64,000 bases of DNA from NCBI RefSeq assembly GCF_017377775.1, contig NZ_JAFVLN010000013.1, positions 62,001 to 126,000 of the forward strand. Reading direction: 5' to 3'. The translations under genes were made by a program, and so were the position numbers. The stretch comes from Streptomyces sp. VRA16 Mangrove soil (GTDB lineage Bacteria > Actinomycetota > Actinomycetes > Streptomycetales > Streptomycetaceae). The notes below the pieces were generated by a model, which saw only the letters and a list, made by a program, of their open reading frames with translations, was not told where the DNA came from and did no database searches. Below, one piece after another: positions 27,589 to 36,833 of this stretch; within the stretch, counting starts at the first letter, position 1; each line of letters begins with the position of its first letter.

Positions 27589-29334
27589 GTGCAGTTCGAG
27601 GTGTGGGCACCAGAGGCAGAGCGCGTGGAACTCCGGCTGGAGGACACCACGCGCGCGTTGGAACGCGATCCGGAGCGCACGGGATGGTGGGTCGTGACGG
27701 CGGACGCCGCGGACGGGGACCGTTACGGGTTCACGGTCGACGGCGGTCCGCTGCTGCCCGACCCGCGCTCGCGCCGGCAGCCCGACGGGCCCGACGGCCG
27801 CAGCGCGGTCGTCGACCACCGGCGGTACGCGTGGCGGGGCGACTGGGCCGGGCGGGATCTGTCGGGTGCGGTCCTGTACGAGCTGCACATCGGTACGTAC
27901 ACGAGGGAGGGCACGCTCGACGCGGCCGCCACCCGCCTCGACCACCTGGTCGAACTGGGCGTCACGCACGTCGAGTTGATGCCGCTGTGTCCGGTGCCGG
28001 GGCGGCACGGCTGGGGGTACGACGGGGTCAGCCTGTGGGCGGTGCACGAGCCGTACGGCGGCCCCGAGGGGCTGAAACGGTTCGTCGACGCGGCGCACGA
28101 GAAGGGGCTCGGCGTCGTCCTCGACGTGGTCCACAACCACCTCGGCCCCTCGGGCAACTATCTGCCCTCCTTCGGCCCGTACTTCACGGACACCCACCAC
28201 ACGCCCTGGGGCAGCGCGGTCAATCTGGACGCACCCGGCTCCGACGAGGTCCGCGCGTATCTGATCGGCAGCGCGCTCGCCTGGCTGCGGGACTACCGGA
28301 TCGACGGCCTGCGCCTGGACGCGATCCACGAGCTGCACGACCGCCGCGCCCTGCCGTTCCTGGAGGAACTGTCGGCAGCGGTGGACGAGTTGGCAGGGCG
28401 GCTGGACCGCCCGCTGTTCCTGATCGGCGAGTCCGATCTCGGCGACCCGCGCGTCATCACGCCCCGCGCCCAGGGCGGCCTCGGGCTGCACGCGCAGTGG
28501 AACGACGACGTGCACCACGCCGTGCACGCCGCCGTCACGCGTGAACAGCAGGGCTACTACGCGGACTTCGCGCGTGAGCCGATGGCCGCGCTCGCCAAGA
28601 CGCTCACGCACGGCTTCTTCCACGACGGCACGTACTCGACGTTCCGCGGCCGCCGGCACGGTCGCCCTCTGGACCGCTCGCGCACCCCCGCGCACCGTCT
28701 CCTCGCCTACACCCAGACCCACGACCAGGTCGGCAACCGCGCGCAGGGCGACCGGCTGTCCGCCACCGTCTCCCCCGGCCTCCTGGCCTGCGCGGCGACG
28801 CTCGTCCTCACCGGTCCTTTCACGCCGATGCTCTTCATGGGTGAGGAGTGGGCGGCGAGCACGCCCTGGCAGTTCTTCACCGATCACACCGATCCCGCGC
28901 TCGCCGAGGCCGTGCGCAAGGGCAGGCGACGGGAGTTCGCCGCCCACGGCTGGTCCGAGGCGGACATCCCCGACCCGCAGGACCCGGCCACCCGCGAACG
29001 CTCCTGCCTGGAGTGGCCCGAACGCGAAACGGGCCACCACGCGCGCGTACTCGCCTGGTACCGCACCCTGATCGCCCTGCGGCACACCCGTACGGACCTT
29101 CGGGACCCGGATCTGGCCGCGGTGCGGGTCGCCTTCGACGAGGGGGCGCGATGGGTCGCGTACCGGCGCGGGGACGTCCGCGTGGCGGTGAATCTGTCGC
29201 AGGCGCCGGTGTCCATCCCGCTGGGCCGCCCGGTGACGCGACTGCTGGCCGCGTGGGAGCCCATCGAACTCCCGGGCTCGGACGGCCTGTTGACGGTTCC
29301 GGCGGAGTCGTGCGTGGTGGTGGAGGCCCCGTAG
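27589..29334 (+). CDS. treZ: Maltooligosyl trehalose trehalohydrolase TreZ
   Basis: GH13 enzyme, 581 aa, that cuts the alpha-1,4 bond next to the trehalose unit of TreY product and frees trehalose. The N-terminal domain (1-90) begins FEVWAPEAERVEL. The barrel has YELHIGTYT, VVLDVVHNHLGPSGNY, nucleophile D244 in GLRLDAIHELHD, acid/base E281 in LIGESDLGD, and THDQVGNR. FMGEEWAASTPWQFFTDH is diagnostic for TreZ. GTG start with GAGGGGGAAC upstream. With GlgX and TreY it completes the glycogen-to-trehalose route. Confidence 0.95.
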   Translation: MQFEVWAPEAERVELRLEDTTRALERDPERTGWWVVTADAADGDRYGFTVDGGPLLPDPRSRRQPDGPDGRSAVVDHRRYAWRGDWAGRDLSGAVLYELHIGTYTREGTLDAAATRLDHLVELGVTHVELMPLCPVPGRHGWGYDGVSLWAVHEPYGGPEGLKRFVDAAHEKGLGVVLDVVHNHLGPSGNYLPSFGPYFTDTHHTPWGSAVNLDAPGSDEVRAYLIGSALAWLRDYRIDGLRLDAIHELHDRRALPFLEELSAAVDELAGRLDRPLFLIGESDLGDPRVITPRAQGGLGLHAQWNDDVHHAVHAAVTREQQGYYADFAREPMAALAKTLTHGFFHDGTYSTFRGRRHGRPLDRSRTPAHRLLAYTQTHDQVGNRAQGDRLSATVSPGLLACAATLVLTGPFTPMLFMGEEWAASTPWQFFTDHTDPALAEAVRKGRRREFAAHGWSEADIPDPQDPATRERSCLEWPERETGHHARVLAWYRTLIALRHTRTDLRDPDLAAVRVAFDEGARWVAYRRGDVRVAVNLSQAPVSIPLGRPVTRLLAAWEPIELPGSDGLLTVPAESCVVVEAP

Positions 29335-29380
29335 CTCCCCCTGTGCGTCGGGGGGATGCCGCTGGGCAGTTGCGGTATCG

Positions 29381-29403
29381 CCCGTCGCACCGTTCCCGAC
29401 GGG
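29381..29403. terminator. Hairpin between treZ and the convergent kinase gene
   Basis: CCCGTCG, a nine-base loop and CGACGGG. It lies 47 bases after the treZ stop and 29 bases beyond the stop of the convergent kinase gene, so it could work in both directions. Confidence 0.55.
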
Positions 29404-29431
29404 GGCCGGTGAGCGGTGCGCGCAGACCGTC

Positions 29432-30319
29432 CTAGCCGTCCGACACCAGTTCCAGCAGAATCGGCTCCCACGCCCGCTCCAGCTGCACCCGCAGCACCGC
29501 CGCGGGCCGCCCCTCGTCACCGTGGAGCCGCGCGGCGAGCCGCAGCAGCGCGTCGCAGCGCGCCAGCCACAGCCCCCGCAGACAGACCCGCGCCCCGTAC
29601 CCCGCCAGGGTCGCGGAGCGCACCGCCGCGCGTGCCCCCACCGCGACCGCGAGCCCCGCGATGTCCTCCGCGGGGTCGCCCACCACGGCGGCGGCCCAGT
29701 CCAGGACGCCGCGCACCCGCCCGTCCGCGGAGACGATCAGGTGCTCCCCCTTCAGGTCGTGGTGGACGAGGACCGCGTCGGGCTGCGGCCCGAGCTGCGC
29801 CACGGCCTGGGCCGTGAGCTGCTTGAGCCGTACGGCCTCGAACTCCCCGTCCTCGTCGAGGCGTTGCACGACCCCGCCCGCGTCCCGGCGCAGCTGGTCG
29901 AGGGAGCGGGGCGGTGCCTTCGGCACCCCGAGCGGCGCGACGCGTGCGACCGGCACCGCGTGCAGCCCGGTGAGCAGCCCCGCGAGGTCCTCCTCGCCGC
30001 CCGCGGTGACGTCCCGGGTCTCGGCGGACGCGCCGGGCAGCCGGGTGTCCAGGGTGTAGGCGAGTCCAGGCGCCCACTCCCCGGCCGTGACACAGGCGGC
30101 GACGGCCACGGGAACGTACGGACGGACGAGGTCCCGCAGCCGTACCTCGCGCCGCAGCCCGCGCGCGGCAGGTGCGTCGGGCGCGAGGCGCAGCACGTGC
30201 TTGCTCCCCACCCACCAGGTGGCGGCCGTCCCCTCGACGGGGCGCAGCTCGGTGACGCCGTTCGGAAGGATGGTCTTCAGAAGGCGGCGCACACGGTCTT
30301 CGTCCGGCGGCTCCTGCAT
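29432..30319 (-). CDS. Phosphotransferase (APH) family protein
   Basis: 295 aa kinase-like protein. VHHDLKGEHLIV near residue 190 is the catalytic loop, with His in place of the usual last Asn. GVLDWAAAVVGDPAEDIAGL about 20 residues on supplies the metal Asp and the family's D-x-A tail. HVLRLAPD near residue 40 could hold a charge for ATP. The ATG lies five bases after the stop of the M24 peptidase gene, so the two form an operon. The substrate is unknown; the Asn replacement is unusual but known among fructosamine/APH relatives. Confidence 0.8.
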   Translation of the reverse strand: MQEPPDEDRVRRLLKTILPNGVTELRPVEGTAATWWVGSKHVLRLAPDAPAARGLRREVRLRDLVRPYVPVAVAACVTAGEWAPGLAYTLDTRLPGASAETRDVTAGGEEDLAGLLTGLHAVPVARVAPLGVPKAPPRSLDQLRRDAGGVVQRLDEDGEFEAVRLKQLTAQAVAQLGPQPDAVLVHHDLKGEHLIVSADGRVRGVLDWAAAVVGDPAEDIAGLAVAVGARAAVRSATLAGYGARVCLRGLWLARCDALLRLAARLHGDEGRPAAVLRVQLERAWEPILLELVSDG

Positions 30320-30324
30320 GGCGG

Positions 30325-31452
30325 TCAGCCGACGATCGCCATGTCCCGCGCGGTGGCGTTGAGACGCCGGCCGCCGTCCTCGGTGACGGTCACGATGTCC
30401 TCGATGCGGACACCGAAGCGGCCGGGCAGGTAGATGCCGGGCTCCACGGAGAAGCACATGCCGGGCAGCAGCTCCTGCTCCTCGCCCTCGATCATGTACG
30501 GGGGTTCGTGCGTGGTGACGCCGATGCCGTGCCCGGTGCGGTGGATGAAGTACTCGCCGTACCCGGCGTCGGTGATGACCTTGCGGGCGACGCGGTCCAC
30601 CTCCTGGCAGGCGATGCCGGGGCGCACGGCCTCGCAGGCGGCGGTCTGCGCCTCGCGCACGATGTCGTGGACCTTGCGCTCCTCGTCGGTCGGCTCGCCG
30701 ACGTGCACGGTGCGGGAGGTGTCGGATCCATAGCCGTACCTGAGGCCGCCGAAGTCGAGGACGATCATGTCGCCGTCCTGGACGACGCGGTCGCCGGGCG
30801 AGTGGTGCGGATTGGCCCCGTTGGGCCCCGAGCAGACGAGCGCGAAGTCGACCTGCTCGTGCCCGAACCGGCCGAGCAGGTCAGTGATCTCACGGGAGAT
30901 GTCGATCTCCGTGCGCCCCGCGAAGGCGACCTTCTTGATCTCCTCGTACGTGGCGTCGGCCGCGGCACCGGCCGCCGCGAGCCGCTGCAGCTCGGCGGCG
31001 TCCTTCACGGCGCGCAGCATGGGCAGCGCCTCGGTGAGCGAGACGTACGACGTCTCGGGCAGGGTCTTCTGCAGGCCGAGCAGATGCATCGCCCAGGCGT
31101 TGTCACTGACGCCGAAGCGGCCGGAGACGTCCATCAGCGGGGCCGTGACGCCGTACGGGTCGACGCCGTCGGTCCAGTCGCGCAGCGTCATGGCGTCGGC
31201 GCCCACGGCCTTCGCCGCGTCGGGCGCCTCCAGCTTCGGCACGACGAGGGTCGGCTCCTGCCCGGCGGCCAGCACCAGGAGGGTGAGCCGCTCGGTGTCG
31301 GCCGGTACGTGGTAGCCGGTGAGCCAGACCAGGTCGGGGCCCGGCGCCACCAGCACTCCGGCGAGCCCGGCGTCGGCGGCTGACTGCGCGGCACGGTCCA
31401 TGCGGGCCTTGTAGTCGGCTGCGGTGAAGGGCGCAGTAGTGCCGGTCGTCAT
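30325..31452 (-). CDS. M24 family aminopeptidase (Xaa-Pro dipeptidase-like)
   Basis: 375 aa, cytoplasmic. The N-terminal creatinase-like domain covers about 1-145. The pita-bread domain then carries all five metal ligands: D in IVLDFGG, D in YGSDTSRT, H in HRTGHGIG, E in SVEPGIY and E in GVRIEDIV. The HHSPG phrase before the first ligand is the usual substrate His. Expected reaction: removal of N-terminal residues before proline, with two divalent metals. GGAGG lies seven bases before the ATG. It is followed at once by the APH-type gene. Confidence 0.93.
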   Translation of the reverse strand: MTTGTTAPFTAADYKARMDRAAQSAADAGLAGVLVAPGPDLVWLTGYHVPADTERLTLLVLAAGQEPTLVVPKLEAPDAAKAVGADAMTLRDWTDGVDPYGVTAPLMDVSGRFGVSDNAWAMHLLGLQKTLPETSYVSLTEALPMLRAVKDAAELQRLAAAGAAADATYEEIKKVAFAGRTEIDISREITDLLGRFGHEQVDFALVCSGPNGANPHHSPGDRVVQDGDMIVLDFGGLRYGYGSDTSRTVHVGEPTDEERKVHDIVREAQTAACEAVRPGIACQEVDRVARKVITDAGYGEYFIHRTGHGIGVTTHEPPYMIEGEEQELLPGMCFSVEPGIYLPGRFGVRIEDIVTVTEDGGRRLNATARDMAIVG

Positions 31453-31567
31453 GTCCGGGCCTCCGTGGGTACGTGCGGGTTTCTTACGCTGTCGGTGCTA
31501 CGGCAGCATCCTGCCCGCCCGCGCGGGTCGGCGCGAGTGGGCCCCCTGGCCGGAGCCGCGCGCCCCG

Positions 31568-32203
31568 TCAGCCCTCCAGGGCGAGCCGCACGCCGAGCAG
31601 CAGCAGGACCCCGCCGGAGACCTGCTCCAGGCGGCGCCGCACCCCGGCCTTCGACAGCACGCGCCGCAGCCGGCCCACGCACCACACGTAGACGCCGTAG
31701 TAGCCGACCTCGTAGACGGCCCAGAGGGCGGCGAGGCCCACCATGGCCGGCAGGTGCGGTGCGCCCTCCGGCACGAACTGCGGCAGGAAGGACATCGCGA
31801 AGACGGCCGCCTTGGGGTTGGCGAGATTGAGCAGCAGGCCGCCGCGGTAGGAGGCGAAGCCGGTCTTCGCGGGCGTCTGCGCCGGGTCGTCGAGCCCGGC
31901 CTCGCCCTTGGTCCTGCGGGCCGCCCGCAGGGTCTGCACCCCGAAGACGACGAGGACGAGGGCGCCGACCACGCGCGTCACGGTGTACGCGGCCTCGGAC
32001 GCGGCGAGCAGCGCGCTCAGCCCGAACGCGGCGCACACGCCCCAGACGAACACGCCCGTCTCGTTGCCGAGCACGGTCAGGAAGCCGGAGCGGCGGCTGC
32101 GCAGCGACTCCTTGATGATGAGGACGGTGCTGGGCCCCGGTGACGCGGCGATGAGCGTGCAGGCGCCGAGGAAGGCCAGGAGGGTGCTGAGCATGGGGCT
32201 CAT
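31568..32203 (-). CDS. LysE family amino-acid exporter
   Basis: 211 aa membrane protein with six predicted helices. IAASPGPSTVLII near residue 20 is the LysE/RhtB signature (P-G-P). GGLLLNLANPKAAVF near residue 120 is the second conserved phrase (N-P-K). The family exports amino acids or homoserine lactones; the substrate here is unknown. The ATG at 32203 has AGGGGG upstream. The gap behind it (32204-32433) contains a 16-copy heptamer repeat. Confidence 0.9.
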   Translation of the reverse strand: MSPMLSTLLAFLGACTLIAASPGPSTVLIIKESLRSRRSGFLTVLGNETGVFVWGVCAAFGLSALLAASEAAYTVTRVVGALVLVVFGVQTLRAARRTKGEAGLDDPAQTPAKTGFASYRGGLLLNLANPKAAVFAMSFLPQFVPEGAPHLPAMVGLAALWAVYEVGYYGVYVWCVGRLRRVLSKAGVRRRLEQVSGGVLLLLGVRLALEG

Positions 32204-32318
32204 GGTGCGGGCCCCCTGGTCCGTGACGCCACCACTTTTCTCCTTGACGCCGCCCCTTTGCCACGTACCGATTGTCGACAAGTAGTCACGGGCGCCCGGA
32301 GCCGGGCGGGATCGGGGT

Positions 32319-32430
32319 GGATGACGGATCGCGGATCGCGGATCACGGATCACGGATCACGACTGACGGCTGACGGCTGACGACTGACGGATCACGGATC
32401 ACGGATCACGGATCACGGATCACGGCTGAC
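32319..32430. repeat. Heptamer tandem repeat, 16 units
   Basis: Sixteen contiguous 7-base units with a partial seventeenth. In order: GGATGAC, two GGATCGC, three GGATCAC, GACTGAC, two GGCTGAC, GACTGAC, five GGATCAC, one GGCTGAC. There are two unit classes, GGATCRC and GRCTGAC, arranged in blocks. It ends four bases before the stop codon of the PDZ gene and lies upstream of lysE. The 7-base period does not keep a reading frame. Confidence 0.9.
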
Positions 32431-32433
32431 GGC

Positions 32434-33027
32434 TCAGGTGACGACCCCCGGCACGACCGTCAGCTTCTGGCGCGCGCCGCTCTCGTGCCGTACCTCCATC
32501 GTCAGCTCGTGCCCCGGCCGCGCGTCGGCGACGACCGCCGCGAGGTCGCTCGCCGAGCCGATCCGGTCGTCGCCGAGGCTGACCAGGACGTCGCCGCGGA
32601 CCAGGCCCGCCGTGTACCCGGGCCCCGGTACGTGCACGGCGACGACGAGCGCGCCGGGCCCGCGCGGCGCGTCGACGGCCTCGACGCCGAGGCTGCCCCG
32701 CGCCGCGGCGGGCCTCGGGGACGGCTTCCACGAAGGCTTCGCCGACGGGGTCCCAGGCGCCGCGGGCGGGCGCGGAACGGCGCGCTGCTGCATCTCCGCC
32801 ATCCTGCTCAGGCCGATCACGGCGGCGCCGACCGTGCCGATGCCCACCCCGGCGAGGACCAGGACGACCGCGCACAGGACGCCGAGGAGCCGGCCCAGCA
32901 GGCGCCTGCCGCGGCGGTGCGCGCCGTGCGGGCGGGGCTTTCGCTGCGCGGCCGGGTCCTGGCCCGCGCCCGGGTCGGCCCCCGCGGCGCCCGGCAGGGA
33001 CTTGGGCCGCAACGCAGTCTGTTCCAT
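32434..33027 (-). CDS. Membrane-anchored PDZ domain protein
   Basis: 197 aa. A basic, Pro-rich cytoplasmic N-terminus is followed by one membrane helix at about 43-70 (LLGVLCAVVLVLAGVGIGTV). A Pro/Ser linker leads to an extracytoplasmic PDZ domain at about 112-195, with RGSLGVEAVDAP, GPGYTAGLVRGDVLVSLGD and the VVADARPGHELTMEV helix. There is no protease domain, so it resembles the PDZ part of HtrA alone. A scaffold or substrate-presenting role is plausible. It is convergent with nothing; its 3' end meets the heptamer repeat. Confidence 0.85.
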   Translation of the reverse strand: MEQTALRPKSLPGAAGADPGAGQDPAAQRKPRPHGAHRRGRRLLGRLLGVLCAVVLVLAGVGIGTVGAAVIGLSRMAEMQQRAVPRPPAAPGTPSAKPSWKPSPRPAAARGSLGVEAVDAPRGPGALVVAVHVPGPGYTAGLVRGDVLVSLGDDRIGSASDLAAVVADARPGHELTMEVRHESGARQKLTVVPGVVT

Positions 33028-33111
33028 GGCCGCAGCTCTACCCTCGGCGACGGCGCGCCACGATCCCCGAACGAGTGAGAGTGCCCGGGCCCGCTCGATT
33101 TCGCCGCCCTC

Positions 33112-33972
33112 TCACCCGGCGAGCGCCGCCACGAACCGCTCGGCGGGGCCCCGCAGCGTGCCCGTGTGCACCAGCTCCGTGCGGTGCACGAGGCGCGGCG
33201 CGACGAGCGGCACGGCGACCGTGCCGGGCGCGTCGGCGGCCAGCGACGCGGGCAGCACGGTCAGGCCGTGCCCGGCCGCGGCGAGGGTGAGCAGGGTGCG
33301 GACGTCGGTGCCGTCGCAGCGCAGCGCGGCGCCGAAGCCCCCGCCGCCGTGCGCCGCGCGCAGCTGCTCCAGCGGGACACCGGCGCCGGGTGCGTCGAGC
33401 CAGCGGGCGTCGACGAGGTCGCCGAGGCGCAGCCCGGACCGGCTCGCCAGCGGGTGCCCGGCCGGGAGGACCACGTCCACCGGCTCCTCGGCGATGCCGC
33501 GCGTGGTGAGCGGGGCGACGTCGGGCAGCCGCAGCGGATCGTTGGGCGCCGCGACCCCGTCCACGAGCCCCAGGTCGGCGGCGCCGGTGGCGACCTCGGC
33601 GGGAATCTCCGCGCGGGCCAGGACCCGCACCCGCACGCCGGTGTGCGGCAGCAGCGCGGCCGCGCGGCCGCGCAGCGCGGTCGGAGTGACGGCGAGGTGG
33701 AGGCCCGCCTCGGGCGCGGCCGCCGTGCGGCGGACGTCGGCGCGGGCCGCGTCCAGGCGCAGCAGCAGCGGCCCGGCGTGCTCCAGGAGTCGCTCGCCGG
33801 CGGGGGTCGGCGCGACCGGCCGTCGGGTCAGCAACGGGGCACCGAGGTCCTGCTCCAGGGCCGCGATGTGCTGCGAGACGGCGGACTGGGTGTAGCCCAG
33901 CTCCTGCGCGGCGGCCGAGAAGGAGGCGAGCCGGGCGACCGTCACGTACGTGCGCAGCAGATGCGGATCCAT
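33112..33972 (-). CDS. LysR family transcriptional regulator
   Basis: 286 aa. N-terminal winged helix-turn-helix at about 1-60, with SFSAAAQELGYTQSAVSQHIAALE the canonical LysR helix pair, then the co-inducer domain from about 88. It is divergent from the amidotransferase gene, with a 96-base gap. By LysR habit it probably controls that neighbour as well as itself. The ATG has no ribosome site and may head a leaderless mRNA. Confidence 0.9.
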   Translation of the reverse strand: MDPHLLRTYVTVARLASFSAAAQELGYTQSAVSQHIAALEQDLGAPLLTRRPVAPTPAGERLLEHAGPLLLRLDAARADVRRTAAAPEAGLHLAVTPTALRGRAAALLPHTGVRVRVLARAEIPAEVATGAADLGLVDGVAAPNDPLRLPDVAPLTTRGIAEEPVDVVLPAGHPLASRSGLRLGDLVDARWLDAPGAGVPLEQLRAAHGGGGFGAALRCDGTDVRTLLTLAAAGHGLTVLPASLAADAPGTVAVPLVAPRLVHRTELVHTGTLRGPAERFVAALAG

Positions 33973-34068
33973 GCCGACCAGTGTCCCCGGCCTGCATCAG
34001 GATCGCTTATGGAGGGTGCAGTTTTCATCGTTGGACGTGAACCACCGCCACTGCCCACGATGGTGCGC

Positions 34069-34863
34069 ATGACCTCCTCAGCCCCCTCTTCGGCGGACTC
34101 GTCGGCGGACTTCTCCGCGCCCCGTCCGCACGCCCCCGCCCGTGTCGCCCTCGTCGGCGACCGCTCCCCGAACGTCGTCGCCCACACCCGTGTACCGCTG
34201 CTCCTGGAGGCCCTCGCCACGCGCGAGCACCTCGTCCTCGACGCGTACTGGATCTCCAGCGAGGACGCCGAACTGCCGGACGCCGTGCGGGACTTCGACG
34301 CGGTCTGGGTGCTGCCCGGCAGCCCGTACCGCAGCGAGGCGGGCGTGCTCGCCGCGATCCGGACGGCCCGCGAGCAGGGCATCCCGTTCCTCGGCACGTG
34401 CGGCGGCTTCCAGCACACGCTCCTGGAGTTCGCCCGTACCGTCTGCGGGCTCGCGCACGTCGCGCACGCCGAGAACGACCCCGAGGCCGCGGCGGACGAC
34501 CACCTCATCGCCCCGCTCGCCTGTTCGCTCGTCGGCCACGAGGGCACGGTGACGCTGACCGCGGGCTCGCTCGCCGAGTCGGTGCTCGGCGCGGACCGCA
34601 CGGTCGAGCGCTACCACTGCCAGTACGGCCCGGCCGCGCACCTGGACACGCTGCGCGCCCACGGTCTGCGGTTCACCGGCGCGGACGAGGAGGGCCAGGT
34701 ACGGATCGCCGAACTGCCCGCCGAGCAGCACCCGTTCTTCCTCGCCACCCTGTTCCAGCCGGAGCTGCACGGGGACGGCAGCCGCCCGCACCCGATCGTG
34801 CAGGCGCTGGCCCGCGCGGCGGTCGAGCACGCGCGGACGGCCGCCGTCACCGCATCCGCCTAG
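34069..34863 (+). CDS. CTP synthase C-terminal-like glutamine amidotransferase
   Basis: 264 aa, class I amidotransferase fold alone, without a synthase domain. VLPGSPYRSEAG and FLGTCGGFQHTLLEFAR supply the oxyanion turn and nucleophile Cys. The place of the catalytic His reads LFQPELHG, where CTP synthase has QFHPE, so His is Gln and the classical triad is incomplete. I recall that family annotation (CTP synthase C-terminal region-related (seleno)protein), but not a proven function. The start could be this ATG or one nine bases upstream; neither has a good ribosome site. Probably controlled by the divergent LysR gene. Confidence 0.8.
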   Translation: MTSSAPSSADSSADFSAPRPHAPARVALVGDRSPNVVAHTRVPLLLEALATREHLVLDAYWISSEDAELPDAVRDFDAVWVLPGSPYRSEAGVLAAIRTAREQGIPFLGTCGGFQHTLLEFARTVCGLAHVAHAENDPEAAADDHLIAPLACSLVGHEGTVTLTAGSLAESVLGADRTVERYHCQYGPAAHLDTLRAHGLRFTGADEEGQVRIAELPAEQHPFFLATLFQPELHGDGSRPHPIVQALARAAVEHARTAAVTASA

Positions 34864-34883
34864 GGCGACACACGCCCCAGGAC

Positions 34884-36833
34884 TCAGCCGGCGTGCCCGC
34901 CGTGCTCACCTCCATGTCCGTCCCCGCCGTGCCCGTGCTCGAACTTCATGGCCTCCTTCGGCATCACGACGAACGGCCGCATCATGCCCATGTCCTCGTG
35001 CTCCAGCAGATGGCAGTGGTACATGAACCGCCCGTACGCCCCGTCGAACCTGCCCATGACCCGCAGCATCTGGCCCGGCAGGGCCCGGAACACGTCCTTG
35101 TACCCGTGCTCGTTGGGCGGCAGCGGGACGACGGTGCTCGCGTCGTACGTGACCGGCTTGGCCGTGCCGCCGACCGTCGTGTCGAACCCCGACGCGTCGT
35201 AGGCGTCACGGCCGAGGATCTGGAAGTCGGCGAGGTGGATGTGCATGGGATGGGTCACCGGCGGGTTCACCGCGAGGTTCAGGAAGCTCCACTGCTCGAA
35301 GCTGCCCTCGGCGACGGTGAAGCCGAGTCCGTCGTTGAAGGTCCGGGAGATCCGCCGGTAGGTCTTCGACTCCCCCTTGTCGTTGACGAGTTGGATGATG
35401 CCGTCGGCCGGCAGCCGGAGCCCCGCCGCCTCGTCGGCCGGGACCTCGGTCATCTCCCAGATCTCCGGGTGTCCGCCGCCGCCCTTGGTCGCGGGCGGGG
35501 TCAGCACGATCAGCCGGTGCCCGTGCTCGATGTCGTGCGTCAGCTTGCGGAAGGAGCCGGAGAGCACCTCGGGCAGCGTGAACCCGTCGGGCTCGGCACA
35601 CTCGCGCACCCGGAACTCCATGACGTGCGGATAGCGCACGTCGCCCGGCACGTCGGGCACCCCCGCCGGCTGATTGCGCCCCTTGTTGACCAGGCGCACC
35701 CGCTTCCCGGCGAGCGCCGCGAAGTCGATCAGCAGGTCCATCCGCTCGGCCGGGGCGATCGTCAGCGTGGGCAGCGCGCCCTCGAAGTCGACCGGCACCG
35801 GCCGCGGCAGCAGCCCGCCGTCGCTGCCGATCTGTCGCAGCACGCCCGGCACCGGGTCGCCGTCCTCGTCGATGAGCACGAGGTCGTAGATCCGGGCGTT
35901 CGACGCGTTCACGAGGCGGAAGCGGTACCACGCCGCGTCCACGTCCGCGTACGGCCAGATCTGGCCGTTCACCGTCGTGTACGGGCCGGTGAACGGCAGC
36001 GAGACGGGCTTGCCCGTCTCCGGGTTGGACTCCTGGATCTTGACGGTCTTGTGCAGCAGCCGCCCGGTCAGCCTGCCGTCCTCGTCCGTGTCCAGGTTCC
36101 GGTCCGCGAGGAGCAGCGGGATCTCCCGCTGCCCGGACGGCAGCCGGAGCGCGTCCTCCTCGTCGTCACGGACGAGGTACGTGCCGTACAGGCCCGTCTG
36201 CACGTTCCACCGCGTCACATTCATGGCGTGGTCGTGGTACCACCACTGCACCGCCTGGTGGTCGTTCGGATACTCGGCGAGCTGGGCGTCGCCGAAGCCG
36301 ACCGCGTTGTCCGCCCAGCCGTCGTTGCCCCCGCCCGTCTGGGCGCCGTGCAGGTGTGTGACGAGCCAGGCGGGCAGCGCCGCCACGTCCGCGTTCGGCG
36401 GGACCGGGTCCTTGCCGCGGCCCGGTTCGGTGCCGGGGCTCGGTGTCGCGATCGGCACCTCCACCGCCGTCACCGGGTACTCGCTGCCCCGGGGCACGTG
36501 GTTGGTCCAGGCGATGCGGACGCGCTGTCCGCGCCGCACCTCCACGGTCGGGCCCGGGACCGATCCCGCGTACCCCCACATGAGGGTCGGCGGGAGCTGC
36601 GGGTGCAGCCGCTGCCACACCGGCCGGACCGCGATCTCGGTCTCCTTCAGGACGTCGTCGGAGGCGGGCCGCAGCACCGGCGGCACCGTCAACGGTGCGA
36701 CATAGGGCGCCAGTTCACCCACGGCCGCCGCGGCGATCTCGCTCGCCGCCTCCTCCACGCCGCTCGCTCCTTCCGCGCCTGCGTCCGTGAGGTCATGGAT
36801 GCCGTGCGCGACGCGCTCGAAGATTTCGCTCAA
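34884..36833 (-). CDS. Multicopper oxidase (phenoxazinone synthase/CotA-like)
   Basis: Laccase-type oxidase, about 649 aa. All copper motifs are present. THLHGAQTGGGNDGWAD and WWYHDHAMNVTRWNV are in the first cupredoxin domain. HPMHIHLADFQIL and YHCHLLEHEDMGMMRPF are in the last, the latter with the type 1 Cys and axial Met. The tail EHGHGGDGHGGEHGGHAG is His-rich and may bind metal. Size and motifs fit phenoxazinone synthase or bilirubin-oxidase types; substrate unknown. No signal peptide. No ATG fits, so the start is taken as TTG (SEIFERV follows) with GGGGG ten bases upstream. An inverted repeat GAACAC/GTGTTC (36839-36856) overlaps that site. Confidence 0.88.
   Translation of the reverse strand: MSEIFERVAHGIHDLTDAGAEGASGVEEAASEIAAAAVGELAPYVAPLTVPPVLRPASDDVLKETEIAVRPVWQRLHPQLPPTLMWGYAGSVPGPTVEVRRGQRVRIAWTNHVPRGSEYPVTAVEVPIATPSPGTEPGRGKDPVPPNADVAALPAWLVTHLHGAQTGGGNDGWADNAVGFGDAQLAEYPNDHQAVQWWYHDHAMNVTRWNVQTGLYGTYLVRDDEEDALRLPSGQREIPLLLADRNLDTDEDGRLTGRLLHKTVKIQESNPETGKPVSLPFTGPYTTVNGQIWPYADVDAAWYRFRLVNASNARIYDLVLIDEDGDPVPGVLRQIGSDGGLLPRPVPVDFEGALPTLTIAPAERMDLLIDFAALAGKRVRLVNKGRNQPAGVPDVPGDVRYPHVMEFRVRECAEPDGFTLPEVLSGSFRKLTHDIEHGHRLIVLTPPATKGGGGHPEIWEMTEVPADEAAGLRLPADGIIQLVNDKGESKTYRRISRTFNDGLGFTVAEGSFEQWSFLNLAVNPPVTHPMHIHLADFQILGRDAYDASGFDTTVGGTAKPVTYDASTVVPLPPNEHGYKDVFRALPGQMLRVMGRFDGAYGRFMYHCHLLEHEDMGMMRPFVVMPKEAMKFEHGHGGDGHGGEHGGHAG

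Noticed and set aside
32319..32430. Heptamer array considered as a CRISPR
   Set aside because: The units are contiguous 7-mers without spacers, and no cas genes are present.
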